DNA from: Flavobacterium sasangense DSM 21067
GTDB taxonomy: Bacteria; Bacteroidota; Bacteroidia; Flavobacteriales; Flavobacteriaceae
Assembly: GCF_000686885.1 (NCBI RefSeq)
Contig: NZ_JMLU01000009.1
Coordinates: forward strand, 1-64,000
Direction of reading: 5' to 3'
DNA: 64,000 bases
The translations under genes were made by a program, and so were the position numbers. Each line of letters starts with the position of its first letter. Within the stretch, counting starts at the first letter, position 1. This document shows, piece after piece, positions 38,779 through 46,981 of this stretch. The notes beneath the pieces were generated by a model that was not told the origin of the DNA, ran no database searches, and saw only the letters and a program-made list of their open reading frames with translations.

Positions 38779-39492
38779 TTAGAATTTTACTTCTACTTTT
38801 TCTGAATACACTTTACCTTCAAAATCATATTCAAAAAACCAACCTGTATTTTTCTTAATTAGAACTCCTTTAAAAATTTCCTTAGAAGCAATAAAAACAT
38901 TGTCTAATGAAGTATTGTGTAGAATTATTACAATGTTATTGGTATGATTAATTAAATTATAACCTGTTTCAGTAGGAACTGCACGAAGCTGAGACACATC
39001 AATAATTGTATTAGTTTTTGAAACAGGAGTTGCTGCAACTATATTATCTATCAAAACAGTAGATTTAGCCGAAGTCCTTTTGATGTTTAATTGCCCTTTT
39101 AAATTAGTCAACGCATTTCTAAATGCTTCGGTATAGGCTTTTTGATATTCTTTTTCTCTACTTGTTCCAAGATCACTTAGCAGTATCGATTTGTTGTAAC
39201 AATCTATTAATTCGATATTTATTCTAGTCAGGAATACATTATTATTTTCAATTGCATTAACAGTTAATGCCAAGCAACGATTCTCAGCTAATTCTTTTGG
39301 AAATTCATCGGTATCAAAATACACTTCAAAACCATTATTTTCAAAGAAAGCTTTAGTAGTCGTATTCAAATTATATTTATTTTCTTCCTTGAAAAAACTA
39401 AACTTTTTAGGTACAATAATATATTTGTAATTCTCTTGAGCAAAGGAAAACGTGTATATAAATAAAACGAATAACAAAACTACTTTCTTCAT
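38779..39492 (-). CDS. Secreted or periplasmic hypothetical protein, 237 aa
   Basis: Unrecognised family. The 237-residue protein has a signal peptide (MKKVVLLFVLFIYTFSFA then QENY) and should be exported. It looks alpha/beta: an N-terminal domain (YKYIIVPKKFSFFKEENKYN), DLGTSREKEYQKAYTEAFRN near 128 resembling a helix of the YAEAF type seen in envelope proteins, and a Ser/Lys/Thr linker near 160. It ends in a strand-rich segment (GVLIKKNTGWFFEYDFEGKV). Its start lies 2 bases after the HAD phosphatase gene, suggesting cotranscription, though no functional link is apparent. Confidence 0.75.
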   Translation of the reverse strand: MKKVVLLFVLFIYTFSFAQENYKYIIVPKKFSFFKEENKYNLNTTTKAFFENNGFEVYFDTDEFPKELAENRCLALTVNAIENNNVFLTRINIELIDCYNKSILLSDLGTSREKEYQKAYTEAFRNALTNLKGQLNIKRTSAKSTVLIDNIVAATPVSKTNTIIDVSQLRAVPTETGYNLINHTNNIVIILHNTSLDNVFIASKEIFKGVLIKKNTGWFFEYDFEGKVYSEKVEVKF

Positions 39493-39494
39493 AA

Positions 39495-40187
39495 CTATAA
39501 AATATTTTTTAATTCTAATAAATGTTTTACCTGAAAAACAGGACTTTCAACTTCGATATTTAGTTCATTAAAAAACACCGCTTCAATTCCTGCTTCTTGT
39601 GCTCCAATGATATCGGCTTCGTAACTATCGCCTATCATTAAGCTTTCTTCTTTTGAAGCGTTTGCCAAAGATAAGGCAAAATCAAATATGTTTCGATGTG
39701 GTTTTTTTACACCCGCCATTTCCGAATTGGTAATCGTTTCAAAATAATGATCAATTTTCGAATTCTTCATTTTTTTGGTTTGAACCGATGCGAATCCGTT
39801 GGTAATAATATGTAATTGATATTTTGGTTTTAGATAATCCAATAACTCAATAGCGCCATCAAAAAGATGATTGTATTCGGGTAAATATTTGATGTATTCT
39901 TCTGATAAATGATGAATCATTTCATCTGAAACTTCAAATTGTAAAGCATCAAAAACGTCTTTTAAACGATAATAACGTAAGTCGTCGTGCGAGATTTGAT
40001 TTACTTGATACAATTTCCAATAATGTTGGTTTCTTGGAATGTAAATATTTAGAAAATCCGATAATTGAATATCAAAACCTTGCTGCTTGAAAATCGTATC
40101 AAACGCAAATCCTGAATTTTTATCAAAATCCCAAAGCGTGTGATCTAAATCGAAAAAGAGATGTTTTTTATGTTGGAATGAATGCAA
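39495..40187 (-). CDS. YjjG-family HAD phosphatase
   Basis: HAD-superfamily hydrolase of 230 residues resembling YjjG, a nucleotidase that removes phosphate from (noncanonical) pyrimidine nucleotides. Motif I is FFDLDHTLWDFDKN near residue 11 with the nucleophile Asp13, motif II HIITNGFASVQTKKM near 128, motif III KKPHRNIF near 156 and motif IV MIGDSYEADIIGAQEAG near 177. No ATG precedes motif I in frame; TTG at 40187 is the most likely start. It probably shares a transcript with the exported unknown gene downstream and is preceded by the ABC-operon terminator. Confidence 0.85.
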   Translation of the reverse strand: MHSFQHKKHLFFDLDHTLWDFDKNSGFAFDTIFKQQGFDIQLSDFLNIYIPRNQHYWKLYQVNQISHDDLRYYRLKDVFDALQFEVSDEMIHHLSEEYIKYLPEYNHLFDGAIELLDYLKPKYQLHIITNGFASVQTKKMKNSKIDHYFETITNSEMAGVKKPHRNIFDFALSLANASKEESLMIGDSYEADIIGAQEAGIEAVFFNELNIEVESPVFQVKHLLELKNIL

Positions 40188-40205
40188 TGCTATGTGTTTG
40201 AATGA

Positions 40206-40233
40206 TTAAAAAAAGCCCAAACGAATGGGCTTC
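40206..40233 (-). terminator. Terminator of the ABC/DUF3299 operon
   Basis: Minus-strand AGCCCA, six-base loop, TGGGCT followed by seven T, shortly after the DUF3299 stop codon and before the HAD gene. Confidence 0.8.
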
Positions 40234-40237
40234 TAAA

Positions 40238-40729
40238 TTATTTACTTTGAGAGATAATTACGGCGTCTTCGATATGGTAAATCCAATCTTCGACATCGGT
40301 TTCGTTATATCTAAAAGTTCCTTTTAAAGTTACATACGTATCGGTTTTTAACTTTGGAAAAGCGCCACCTTTAAATTTGATTCCAGCAATAGTCTCTGGT
40401 CCTGATTTTCCACAGAAGAAACAAGCGGCAAAAACGTTTTTACTCAAAGCATAATTCTTATTGTCGATTGGCACAATAAATCCGCTCATGAAAACGGTTT
40501 TCTTTTGCATCATTTTTAATTTCATGTTCACTTGAGGGAATTCTACTTCGCCGTAAGTAGCATGTTTTTTTCTGGTGTATTTGATGTCACCTAACATTTT
40601 CCATGTCAAGGTATCGTTTGCAACTGAAGTTTCAACAACTGATTTTGTAGTTGTAGTTTTAGAATCGCTGAAGCTCATTAAGGAAATGAACACTACGAAA
40701 GCTAAACTTAATTTAATATAATTACGCAT
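40238..40729 (-). CDS. DUF3299-type exported protein of an ABC operon
   Basis: Exported 163-residue protein with a hydrophobic N-terminal signal (MRNYIKLSLAFVVFISLMSF). The core matches the DUF3299 pattern as I recall it: TWKMLGDIKYTRKK, MKKTVFMSGFIVPI-type strand near 78-88 and the cysteine pair AACFFCGKSGPETI (Cys103, Cys106), ending in an OB-like strand set (TYVTLKGTFRYNETDVEDWIY). Its ATG lies inside the last codons of the permease gene (8-base overlap), so it is translationally coupled. In Pseudomonas, DUF3299 genes sit with similar ABC genes in zinc-responsive clusters; a metal-related role is inference. Confidence 0.75.
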   Translation of the reverse strand: MRNYIKLSLAFVVFISLMSFSDSKTTTTKSVVETSVANDTLTWKMLGDIKYTRKKHATYGEVEFPQVNMKLKMMQKKTVFMSGFIVPIDNKNYALSKNVFAACFFCGKSGPETIAGIKFKGGAFPKLKTDTYVTLKGTFRYNETDVEDWIYHIEDAVIISQSK

Positions 40730-41981
40730 TGGCTAATGTTTTTGAAATGTTTAAATTGTACGCTTTTAAAGCTGGAATTAACGCTGCAATAAAACCTACA
40801 AATATAGTTAGTAAAAATAAAGTTCCTTCTTTCTCCCAAATAAATTCGTATGGATTGAAACTCATTTTGAAATCTTCTTCGGCAGAGTTGGATAACAAAC
40901 TTAATCCTACTCTTCCCAAAATCGTACCAAAGATAAATCCAACCACACATAAAAGCAAACTTTCAATCATCACGACTTTTAAAAGTTGTAGTCTTTTGGC
41001 TCCGTTGACACGCATTAAGGCAAATTCATTTTCACGTTCTTTTAATGTGTTGTAAAGTGCAATGAAAATCGAAATTCCTGAAATCAACATGATTCCGTAT
41101 GCCAAATATTGCAAAGCTGAAATTCCAATTCCGAATAAAGAAAACAAACGATTTACTTCGATAGCTGGTGAAGCGACTTGCATTTTAGTATTTTGTGCGA
41201 TGATTCTTGGCCAAGTTACAATTCCCATTTTGTTGCGGAATTTTAGTAAAACCGCTGTGATTTCCATTCCAGGTTCGTCCAAAGTCATATCAGCTTCTTC
41301 GTGATGTTCTTCACCTTCCACATGAACGTGACCTTCTTCGCCGTGAGCGGGATTTACTTCTTCACCATGACTTCCATGCATTTGCCAAACACTTGGAATC
41401 GTACATAAAATTAAATTATCAACTACTTTTCCTGTTGGTTTTGCAATTCCGACAACTTTGTATCCGTAATGGTCATGCACTTCTCCTTCAGCTGCATCAC
41501 CATGGGAACCAAAGAACTCATCTCCAATTTTCAAACTCAATTTTTGAGCGATATCACTTCCGATTACGACTTCGAAGTTTTTTTCGAAAAGTTTTCCTTC
41601 GGATATTTCTGCCCCATATTTTTCTAAATAATCAGGAGTTGTTCCTAAGATTTTATAACCGCGATAATTATCTCCAAATGCTAACGGAATCGCTTTTTGA
41701 ACAAAAGGATGTTGCATCCAAACTTTTGCCGAATCGTAACTAATATTTCCCGTTGGAGAATCTACTTGGTAAACTGCAGATAAAATCAATTGCAATGGAC
41801 TTCCTTGCGCTCCCATTACCAAATCAACACCATCAATATTGCTTGAGAATTTTTCTTCAAATTGTTTTTCGACCAAAACTAAAGTCGTAATAATCGCGAC
41901 ACTTGAGGTTAGCAAAACAACACTCAAGATGGTATTTAATGGTTTGAACCATATATTTTTCCATGCTAATTTTGCTATCAT
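40722..41981 (-). CDS. FtsX/MacB-like ABC permease with His-rich loop
   Basis: Permease of 419 residues with the MacB/FtsX layout: one N-terminal helix (about 17-38), a large extracytoplasmic domain (40-265) and three C-terminal helices (about 280-305, 335-360, 385-405) with the FtsX segment YNTLKERENEFALMRVNGAK near 316. The extracytoplasmic domain has a strikingly histidine- and acid-rich stretch at 202-231 (HGSHGEEVNPAHGEEGHVHV then EGEEHHEEAD, seven His) plus His160, His169 and His171, suggesting metal binding. It overlaps the ATPase gene by 4 bases (ATGA). Confidence 0.88.
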   Translation of the reverse strand: MIAKLAWKNIWFKPLNTILSVVLLTSSVAIITTLVLVEKQFEEKFSSNIDGVDLVMGAQGSPLQLILSAVYQVDSPTGNISYDSAKVWMQHPFVQKAIPLAFGDNYRGYKILGTTPDYLEKYGAEISEGKLFEKNFEVVIGSDIAQKLSLKIGDEFFGSHGDAAEGEVHDHYGYKVVGIAKPTGKVVDNLILCTIPSVWQMHGSHGEEVNPAHGEEGHVHVEGEEHHEEADMTLDEPGMEITAVLLKFRNKMGIVTWPRIIAQNTKMQVASPAIEVNRLFSLFGIGISALQYLAYGIMLISGISIFIALYNTLKERENEFALMRVNGAKRLQLLKVVMIESLLLCVVGFIFGTILGRVGLSLLSNSAEEDFKMSFNPYEFIWEKEGTLFLLTIFVGFIAALIPALKAYNLNISKTLANA

Positions 41982-42607
41982 ATCAAGGTAATTTTATTGA
42001 TAAATCTTTCTTTAATTCGGTTGTCGTGCGTAACGATTAGTAAAGCTGCTTTGTATTCTTTCGATAATGAAGTCAACAATTCGATTACTTTCTCTGCATT
42101 TTTATCATCTAAACTTGATGTGGGTTCGTCTGCCAATAACACTTTTGGTTCGTTCATTAAAGCTCGTGCAATTGAAACGCGTTGTTGTTGTCCAATACTC
42201 AATTGTGATGGCAATTTAGACGCTTGATTTTCGATTCCCAATTGTTCTAATAATTTCTTAGCCCTTTTGGTATGTTTTTTACCCGTTGCTAACCAACTTG
42301 CCATTTCCAAGTTTTCTAAAACTGTCAACGCGCCAATGAAGTGCGATTTTTGAAAAACCACTCCAATATGTTTTCCACGAAATTTATCGGTTGCTTTTTC
42401 AGAAAGGGAAACGATATCGGTTTTATCGATTTCAATTTCGCCCGTTTTTGGCTTTAACAAGCCTGCTAAAATGTGCAAATAAGTAGTTTTTCCTTTTCCA
42501 GAATCACCTGTAATCAACAAAGTACTTCCTGCCTCGCAATACAAATCGGGCATGTGAAAGAGTTGGTCTTTTGAGTAGGAAAAAGTGATGTTTTTGGTGC
42601 TAATCAT
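41978..42607 (-). CDS. LolD/MacB-type ABC transporter ATP-binding protein
   Basis: Nucleotide-binding subunit of 209 residues for the adjacent permease. Walker A is GDSGKGKTT (about 34-42), the Q-loop VVFQKSHF near 88, the signature LSIGQQQRVSIARAL (about 135-149), Walker B VLLADEPTSSLD near 156 and the H-loop IVTHDNRIK near 190. The family exports or remodels envelope substrates rather than importing through a binding protein, but zinc-regulated clusters with this layout exist in Pseudomonas and Vibrio. First gene of a three-gene operon; no clear promoter consensus was picked upstream. Confidence 0.92.
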   Translation of the reverse strand: MISTKNITFSYSKDQLFHMPDLYCEAGSTLLITGDSGKGKTTYLHILAGLLKPKTGEIEIDKTDIVSLSEKATDKFRGKHIGVVFQKSHFIGALTVLENLEMASWLATGKKHTKRAKKLLEQLGIENQASKLPSQLSIGQQQRVSIARALMNEPKVLLADEPTSSLDDKNAEKVIELLTSLSKEYKAALLIVTHDNRIKERFINKITLI

Positions 42608-42681
42608 AGTTCAACGAACATTAATTTTAGTGTTGCAAGATAAGAAATTGGATAGAAAAATTTCTTAAATAATTTCTAATA

Positions 42682-42714
42682 AAAAACCTTGTGATTATAA
42701 TTTATCACAAGGCA
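42682..42714 (-). terminator. Terminator after the SOD gene
   Basis: Minus-strand CCTTGTGAT, eight-base loop, ATCACAAGG, then TTTTTT. It lies about 24 bases past the SOD stop codon. Confidence 0.85.
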
Positions 42715-42735
42715 TTTATATTTTAATCTCAAATA

Positions 42736-43734
42736 TTATTCTTCATCATGCGTACACAATCCTACTATTGTATGAAAAGTGTCATGTAAACCATTTAAAG
42801 CTTTAGTAATTTTTTCATCAGAAGCTTTTGATTTTACTAATTTATCTAATGCTTTACTGTCTTTAGCTAATTTATTTACTGCAGCAACAATTTCTTTTTT
42901 ATTGAATTCCGCTGGAATTTTTGCCATTTTTAAAGCATTTGCTTTTTCAGCCATTTCAGCACTTCTTTCTTTGACAGGTTGTAAATTTCCTTCTTCACTT
43001 GGATGGAAAGTTTGCGACATTACCTTGTGAAACGTTTTGATTTCTGGCCAAGAAGCAAAAGTATCTGGTTTTGGCATCGCTGCTTTGTATCTTTTACTAA
43101 CTTCTGTCCAGTTTACAACATTCCATAAAGCGGATAAATAATCTGCACGCTTATTTTGGTATTTTAAGTAATAAGCATGTTCCCAAACATCTATTCCGAA
43201 GATAGGTGTTCCTTTTACTTCCGCAATATCCATTAATGGATTATCTTGATTTGGAGTTGAACTTACTACTAATTTCCCTTCTTTAGTTACAACTAACCAA
43301 GCCCAACCTGAACCAAATCGACTTGCTCCTGCTGCATTTAATTTTTCTTTCAATCCGTCTAAACTTCCGAAAGTTTCATTTACCGCTTTTTCTAACTCAG
43401 CCGACATTTTAGTATTTTTCTCAGGTGTTAAAACTGACCAAAACAACTCGTGATTATAATGTCCACCACCGTTATTACGAACTGCTGCTGGCATAGTAGA
43501 AATCTTTGCAAAAATTTCGTTTAAGCTTAGTTTTTCATCTGCAGTTCCTGCTAAAGCTGTATTTAGATTTTTTACATAAGCTGCATGATGCTTGCTATAA
43601 TGAATTTCCATAGTTTGTGCATCTACAAATGGCTCTAAAGCATTATAAGCATAAGGTAAAGCTTTTTGTGTAAACTGCGCCGAAGCCGTAAGAGTTACTA
43701 AAAGTGTTGCAACTAAAAGTTTTATGTTTTTCAT
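42736..43734 (-). CDS. Exported Fe/Mn superoxide dismutase with extra C-terminal domain
   Basis: Superoxide dismutase exported by a signal peptide ([19 protein letters not shown]). Metal ligands are His45 (MEIHYSKHH), His92 ([11 protein letters not shown]), Asp182 and His186 ([14 protein letters not shown]); the SOD domain ends near residue 212. A further 110 residues form a helical domain with two His-rich ends, [16 protein letters not shown] (235-250) and [12 protein letters not shown] (316-327). This domain is not part of ordinary SODs of about 200 residues and could bind a second metal. It is monocistronic with its own terminator. Fe versus Mn cannot be decided here. Confidence 0.93.
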   Translation of the reverse strand: MKNIKLLVATLLVTLTASAQFTQKALPYAYNALEPFVDAQTMEIHYSKHHAAYVKNLNTALAGTADEKLSLNEIFAKISTMPAAVRNNGGGHYNHELFWSVLTPEKNTKMSAELEKAVNETFGSLDGLKEKLNAAGASRFGSGWAWLVVTKEGKLVVSSTPNQDNPLMDIAEVKGTPIFGIDVWEHAYYLKYQNKRADYLSALWNVVNWTEVSKRYKAAMPKPDTFASWPEIKTFHKVMSQTFHPSEEGNLQPVKERSAEMAEKANALKMAKIPAEFNKKEIVAAVNKLAKDSKALDKLVKSKASDEKITKALNGLHDTFHTIVGLCTHDEE

Positions 43735-43825
43735 GATATTTTAATTTTTGATAAAAATACGGTTTATCGATTAGATAAAAAATTAAGAATTCTTAAAATT
43801 TCCATAATTATTACTATGTATCTGT

Positions 43826-43850
43826 CAAGCTGAACTCGTTTCAGCTTCTA
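43826..43850. repeat. Dispersed palindrome, copy 2 (AAGCTGAA type)
   Basis: AAGCTGAA, loop CTCGT, TTCAGCTT, flanked by TGTC on the left and CTAAT on the right. It is oriented opposite to copy 3, 19 bases away. Confidence 0.7.
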
Positions 43851-43867
43851 ATCCCAATCTCTATTTT

Positions 43868-43893
43868 AGATTCCGAAACGAGTTCGGAATGAC
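43868..43893. repeat. Dispersed palindrome, copy 3 (ATTCCGAA type)
   Basis: ATTCCGAA, loop ACGAG, TTCGGAAT, flanked by TTTTAG and GACAAG. Compared with copies 1 and 2 the stem bases differ in pairs that keep complementarity. Confidence 0.7.
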
Positions 43894-43903
43894 AAGAATC
43901 GTC

Positions 43904-44587
43904 TTAAAAAATCCCTTCATCCTGAAAACTCAAATAGTCATTTTCGGTGATGATGAGATGATCTAAAACTTGTATTTCTAAAGTTTGACCTGCTTCTTTT
44001 ATTCGTTTGGTGATTTTTAAATCGGCTTCGCTTGCCATTAATTTTCCTGAGGGATGATTGTGGGAAAGAATTAAACCCGTTGCATTTTGTTCAAATGCTA
44101 TTTTGAAGATTATTCGAATATCTACAACAGTTCCGGTGATTCCGCCTTTTGAGAGTTGGGCCTTGTAGATGACTTTATTGGAATTATTAAGATACAATAC
44201 CCAAAATTCTTCGTGAGGCAATTCGCCAATGATGGGTTGCATGATGTCGAAAACGGCCTTACTGGAAGTAATTTTTTTGAGTTCGATGGCATCTTCGGCT
44301 CTTCGTCTTCTTCCTAATTCTAATGCAGCGGCGATGGAAATGGCTTTGGCTTCACCAATTCCTTTGAATTGCATGAGTTGGGAAACCGACATTTTCCCTA
44401 ACGTATTCAAATTGTTTTCGGAGGAAGCTAAAATGCGTTGGCACAATTGCACGGCACTCTCATTTCGAGAACCGGATCCAATTAAAATAGCAAGTAATTC
44501 GGAGTCTGATAAGGTGGATTTACCCTTTAGAAGAAATTTTTCACGTGGGCGATCGTCTTCAGCCCACTGATTGATTGGCGTGTACAT
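43904..44587 (-). CDS. radC: RadC/JAB-domain DNA repair-associated protein
   Basis: RadC (UPF0758) protein, 227 residues from the chosen ATG. The N-terminal helix-hairpin-helix region (QLMQFKGIGEAKAISIAAAL near 76) is followed by an MPN/JAMM domain with the metal motif LSHNHPSGKLMASEADL (His, His, Asp) near 173. Despite its name the family's role in repair is uncertain; a metalloprotease-like fold is clear. The ATG at 44587 (MYTPINQWAEDDRPREK) was preferred because the ten residues upstream are not family-like. It diverges from the DUF1287 gene across a repeat-rich gap. Confidence 0.93.
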   Translation of the reverse strand: MYTPINQWAEDDRPREKFLLKGKSTLSDSELLAILIGSGSRNESAVQLCQRILASSENNLNTLGKMSVSQLMQFKGIGEAKAISIAAALELGRRRRAEDAIELKKITSSKAVFDIMQPIIGELPHEEFWVLYLNNSNKVIYKAQLSKGGITGTVVDIRIIFKIAFEQNATGLILSHNHPSGKLMASEADLKITKRIKEAGQTLEIQVLDHLIITENDYLSFQDEGIF

Positions 44588-44660
44588 AAATTTTATTTTG
44601 GCGTTTATAAAAAACAAATTTAATTAAAAATTCTAAAAAATGAAAAAAATCTAAACTTTT

Positions 44661-44786
44661 ACCACATAGAAACATAGGTTTACTTTTTCATTTAATTAGG
44701 CATTTTATTTTAGACAGGTTGCAGAGAAGCTAAATGAATAAATTTATTGACTATGAAATTCTTATTTTTCTGTGTTTCTATGTGGT
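44661..44786. mobile_element. MITE-like element with 14-bp terminal inverted repeats
   Basis: ACCACATAGAAACA at the left and TGTTTCTATGTGGT at the right are perfect inverted repeats enclosing about 98 AT-rich bases without a credible gene. The layout is that of a small non-autonomous element between divergent genes. No target-site duplication could be confirmed. Confidence 0.55.
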
Positions 44787-44847
44787 TTCAAAAACCTTCA
44801 AAATAAATGGCTCAAAAATTGCGTTTGAAATAATAAAACGCAAAAAC

Positions 44848-45489
44848 ATGAAACTATTTATTCCTCTACTTTTAATCTACTTTTCATTTGGATGTAAAAA
44901 ATCTCAAACTATTACAGAAAACATATCCGAATCAAAACCAACAACACAAATCATAGAAAACCCAACTGATTTCTATGAAAAACTATCCAATGCAGCGATT
45001 TCTATAATTGATCCTGGAGTGGTTTATACACCGGCTTATGTTGGAATAAAATACCCAAATGGTGATGTTCCTGCAAAAACGGGTGTTTGTACCGATGTTG
45101 TGATTCGTGCGTATCGAAAATTAGGAATTGATTTGCAAAAAGAAGTGCATGAAGACTTGAAAGCTAACTTTTCTTTGTATCCGAATTTAGAAAAATGGGG
45201 TTTGAAAACTACCGATAAAAACATCGACCACAGAAGAGTTCCGAATTTAGAAGTTTTCTTTTCTCGTAAAGGGGCAACTTTACCGATAACGCAAAATCCT
45301 AAAGATTACAAAGCCGGTGATTTAGTCACTTGGATGATAGGCGATAAATTACCACATATTGGTATTGTAACGCACATAAAATCAAGCAATGGAAACCCAA
45401 TGATTGTTCACAACGTAGGAAGCGGACAAGTTTTAGAAGATTGTTTGTTTAGTTGGAAAATTGTGGGGCATTTTAGGTATGAAAAATGA
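44848..45489 (+). CDS. DUF1287 lipoprotein (YiiS/NlpC-like fold)
   Basis: Lipoprotein of 213 residues: MKLFIPLLLIYFSFGC gives the acylated cysteine at position 16, which fixes the start at 44848; frames opening earlier would translate the neighbouring repeat. The DUF1287 domain has a papain/NlpC-like arrangement with Cys in AKTGVCTDVVIRAYRKLG near residue 78, DHRRVPNLEVFF near 128, DLVTWMIGDKLPHIGIVTH near 155 with a conserved His, and MIVHNVGSGQVLED. A cell-wall or amide hydrolase role is plausible but unproven. It converges on mpl over a long palindrome. Confidence 0.85.
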   Translation: MKLFIPLLLIYFSFGCKKSQTITENISESKPTTQIIENPTDFYEKLSNAAISIIDPGVVYTPAYVGIKYPNGDVPAKTGVCTDVVIRAYRKLGIDLQKEVHEDLKANFSLYPNLEKWGLKTTDKNIDHRRVPNLEVFFSRKGATLPITQNPKDYKAGDLVTWMIGDKLPHIGIVTHIKSSNGNPMIVHNVGSGQVLEDCLFSWKIVGHFRYEK

Positions 45490-45503
45490 TTTGTAGAGTA
45501 TTT

Positions 45504-45549
45504 AATTTGAAGATTTGAAAATTCAATAACATTTTCAAATCTTCAAATT
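45504..45549. terminator. 19-bp perfect palindrome between convergent genes
   Basis: AATTTGAAGATTTGAAAAT and its exact complement flank an eight-base loop between the DUF1287 gene and mpl. It is AT-rich with no long T-run, so terminator function for either gene is likely but not certain; the repeat may also be a small dispersed element. Confidence 0.5.
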
Positions 45550-45555
45550 CTCAAA

Positions 45556-46911
45556 TTAATTTATCAACCCTTTCACCTCATCAAAATTCAATCCGCCGTA
45601 ATTTCCTGAACTCATCAATAGTAATGCAGAATTATCTAAATTTTGACTAAATAAAAAGTCTTTGAATTCAGTTGGATTGGTGTAAATAATTAAATCTTCT
45701 CTTTGGAACGATTGTGCAATTTGGTCATAAGTTACTTCTTCCAAACGTTTTATTTTTACGGCATCGGGTGAGTAGAAAACAACCGCAACATCAGCAGCGT
45801 CTAAAGCACCTTGGTATTCTTTTAAGAACTCGGCATTTAAACTGCTGTAAGTATGCAATTCTAAACAAGCGACTACTTTTCTATCTGGATATTGTGCTTT
45901 CACAGCTTTTGTGGTAGCTGAAACTTTACTTGGCGAATGTGCAAAATCTTTATACGCGACTTTATTAGCACTTTCGGCAATTTTTTCTAATCGTTTTGAA
46001 GCGCCTTTGAAACTAGCGATGGCTTCGTAAAATTCGGCTTCATCCACACCCATACATTGGCAAATCCATTTGGCGCCTGCTAAATTGCTTAGATTGTGTG
46101 CTCCGAAAACTTCAATTGGCATTGGACCTTCTGGCGTATCTAATAACGTAGTTCCATTATCAACTGTGTAACTTGGTGTTTGGTAGGCAATTTTTCGGAT
46201 TGGATTTTCGGTTCCTTCGGCTACAGCTTTTACGGCTTCGTCTTCTTCGTTATAGACTAAAATTCCACCACGAGTGATTTGGTTAGCAAAAATTCTAAAC
46301 TGTTCCACATAATTATCAAACGTTGGAAACACATTAATATGATCCCACGCAATTCCTGATAACAACGCAATATTGGGTTGGTACAAATGGAATTTTGGTC
46401 GCAAATCAATTGGAGAAGTCAAATATTCATCACCTTCTAACACGATAAAATCATTATCTTCAGTCAAATGTACCATTGTATCGAAACCTTCCAACTGTGC
46501 TCCCACCATATAATCCACTTCGATATTATGATAATGCATTACGTGTAAAATCATCGAAGTAATCGTCGTTTTTCCGTGCGAACCGCCAATCACCACTCGG
46601 GTTTTGTTTTTCGATTGTTCGTATAAAAATTCGGGATACGAATATATTTTTAACCCTAATTCTTGTGCTTTCAATAATTCTGGATTATCGGCTTTAGCGT
46701 GCATTCCCAAAATAATTGCTTCGATATCGGTTGTGATTTTTTCTGGAAACCAACCTTCTTCAGCTGGCAACAATCCTTTTTTCTCCAAACGTGATTTGGA
46801 TGGTTCGAAAATAGCATCATCGCTTCCTGTTACGTGATATCCTTTGTTGTGTAAGGCTAATGCTAAATTGTGCATCGCTGCTCCGCCGATGGCTATGAAA
46901 TGTGTTCTCAT
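45556..46911 (-). CDS. mpl: UDP-MurNAc:tripeptide ligase (Mpl)
   Basis: Cytoplasmic Mur-ligase family enzyme that reattaches the recycled tripeptide L-Ala-gamma-D-Glu-meso-DAP to UDP-MurNAc. The 451 residues start MRTHFIAIGGAAMHNLALAL (Mur N-terminal Rossmann domain; MurC would read GIGGxGMSG). They contain the ATP loop VVIGGSHGKTTITSMILH near 106, VLEGDEYLTSP near 158 and KDFAHSPSKVSATTKAV near 325. The gene lies 70 bases after the TPR gene on the same strand. MurC is the main alternative, but the N-terminus and AMH motif favour Mpl. Confidence 0.92.
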   Translation of the reverse strand: MRTHFIAIGGAAMHNLALALHNKGYHVTGSDDAIFEPSKSRLEKKGLLPAEEGWFPEKITTDIEAIILGMHAKADNPELLKAQELGLKIYSYPEFLYEQSKNKTRVVIGGSHGKTTITSMILHVMHYHNIEVDYMVGAQLEGFDTMVHLTEDNDFIVLEGDEYLTSPIDLRPKFHLYQPNIALLSGIAWDHINVFPTFDNYVEQFRIFANQITRGGILVYNEEDEAVKAVAEGTENPIRKIAYQTPSYTVDNGTTLLDTPEGPMPIEVFGAHNLSNLAGAKWICQCMGVDEAEFYEAIASFKGASKRLEKIAESANKVAYKDFAHSPSKVSATTKAVKAQYPDRKVVACLELHTYSSLNAEFLKEYQGALDAADVAVVFYSPDAVKIKRLEEVTYDQIAQSFQREDLIIYTNPTEFKDFLFSQNLDNSALLLMSSGNYGGLNFDEVKGLIN

Positions 46912-46981
46912 TTTTTATGTTGAATTGTTAAACTGTTAATTTGTCAAATCGATTATAAGATTCAACATTTCAACAATTACA

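Noticed and set aside
44734..44847. N-terminal extension of the DUF1287 protein
   Set aside because: It translates the right end of the inverted-repeat element; the lipoprotein signal at 44848 is a far better start.
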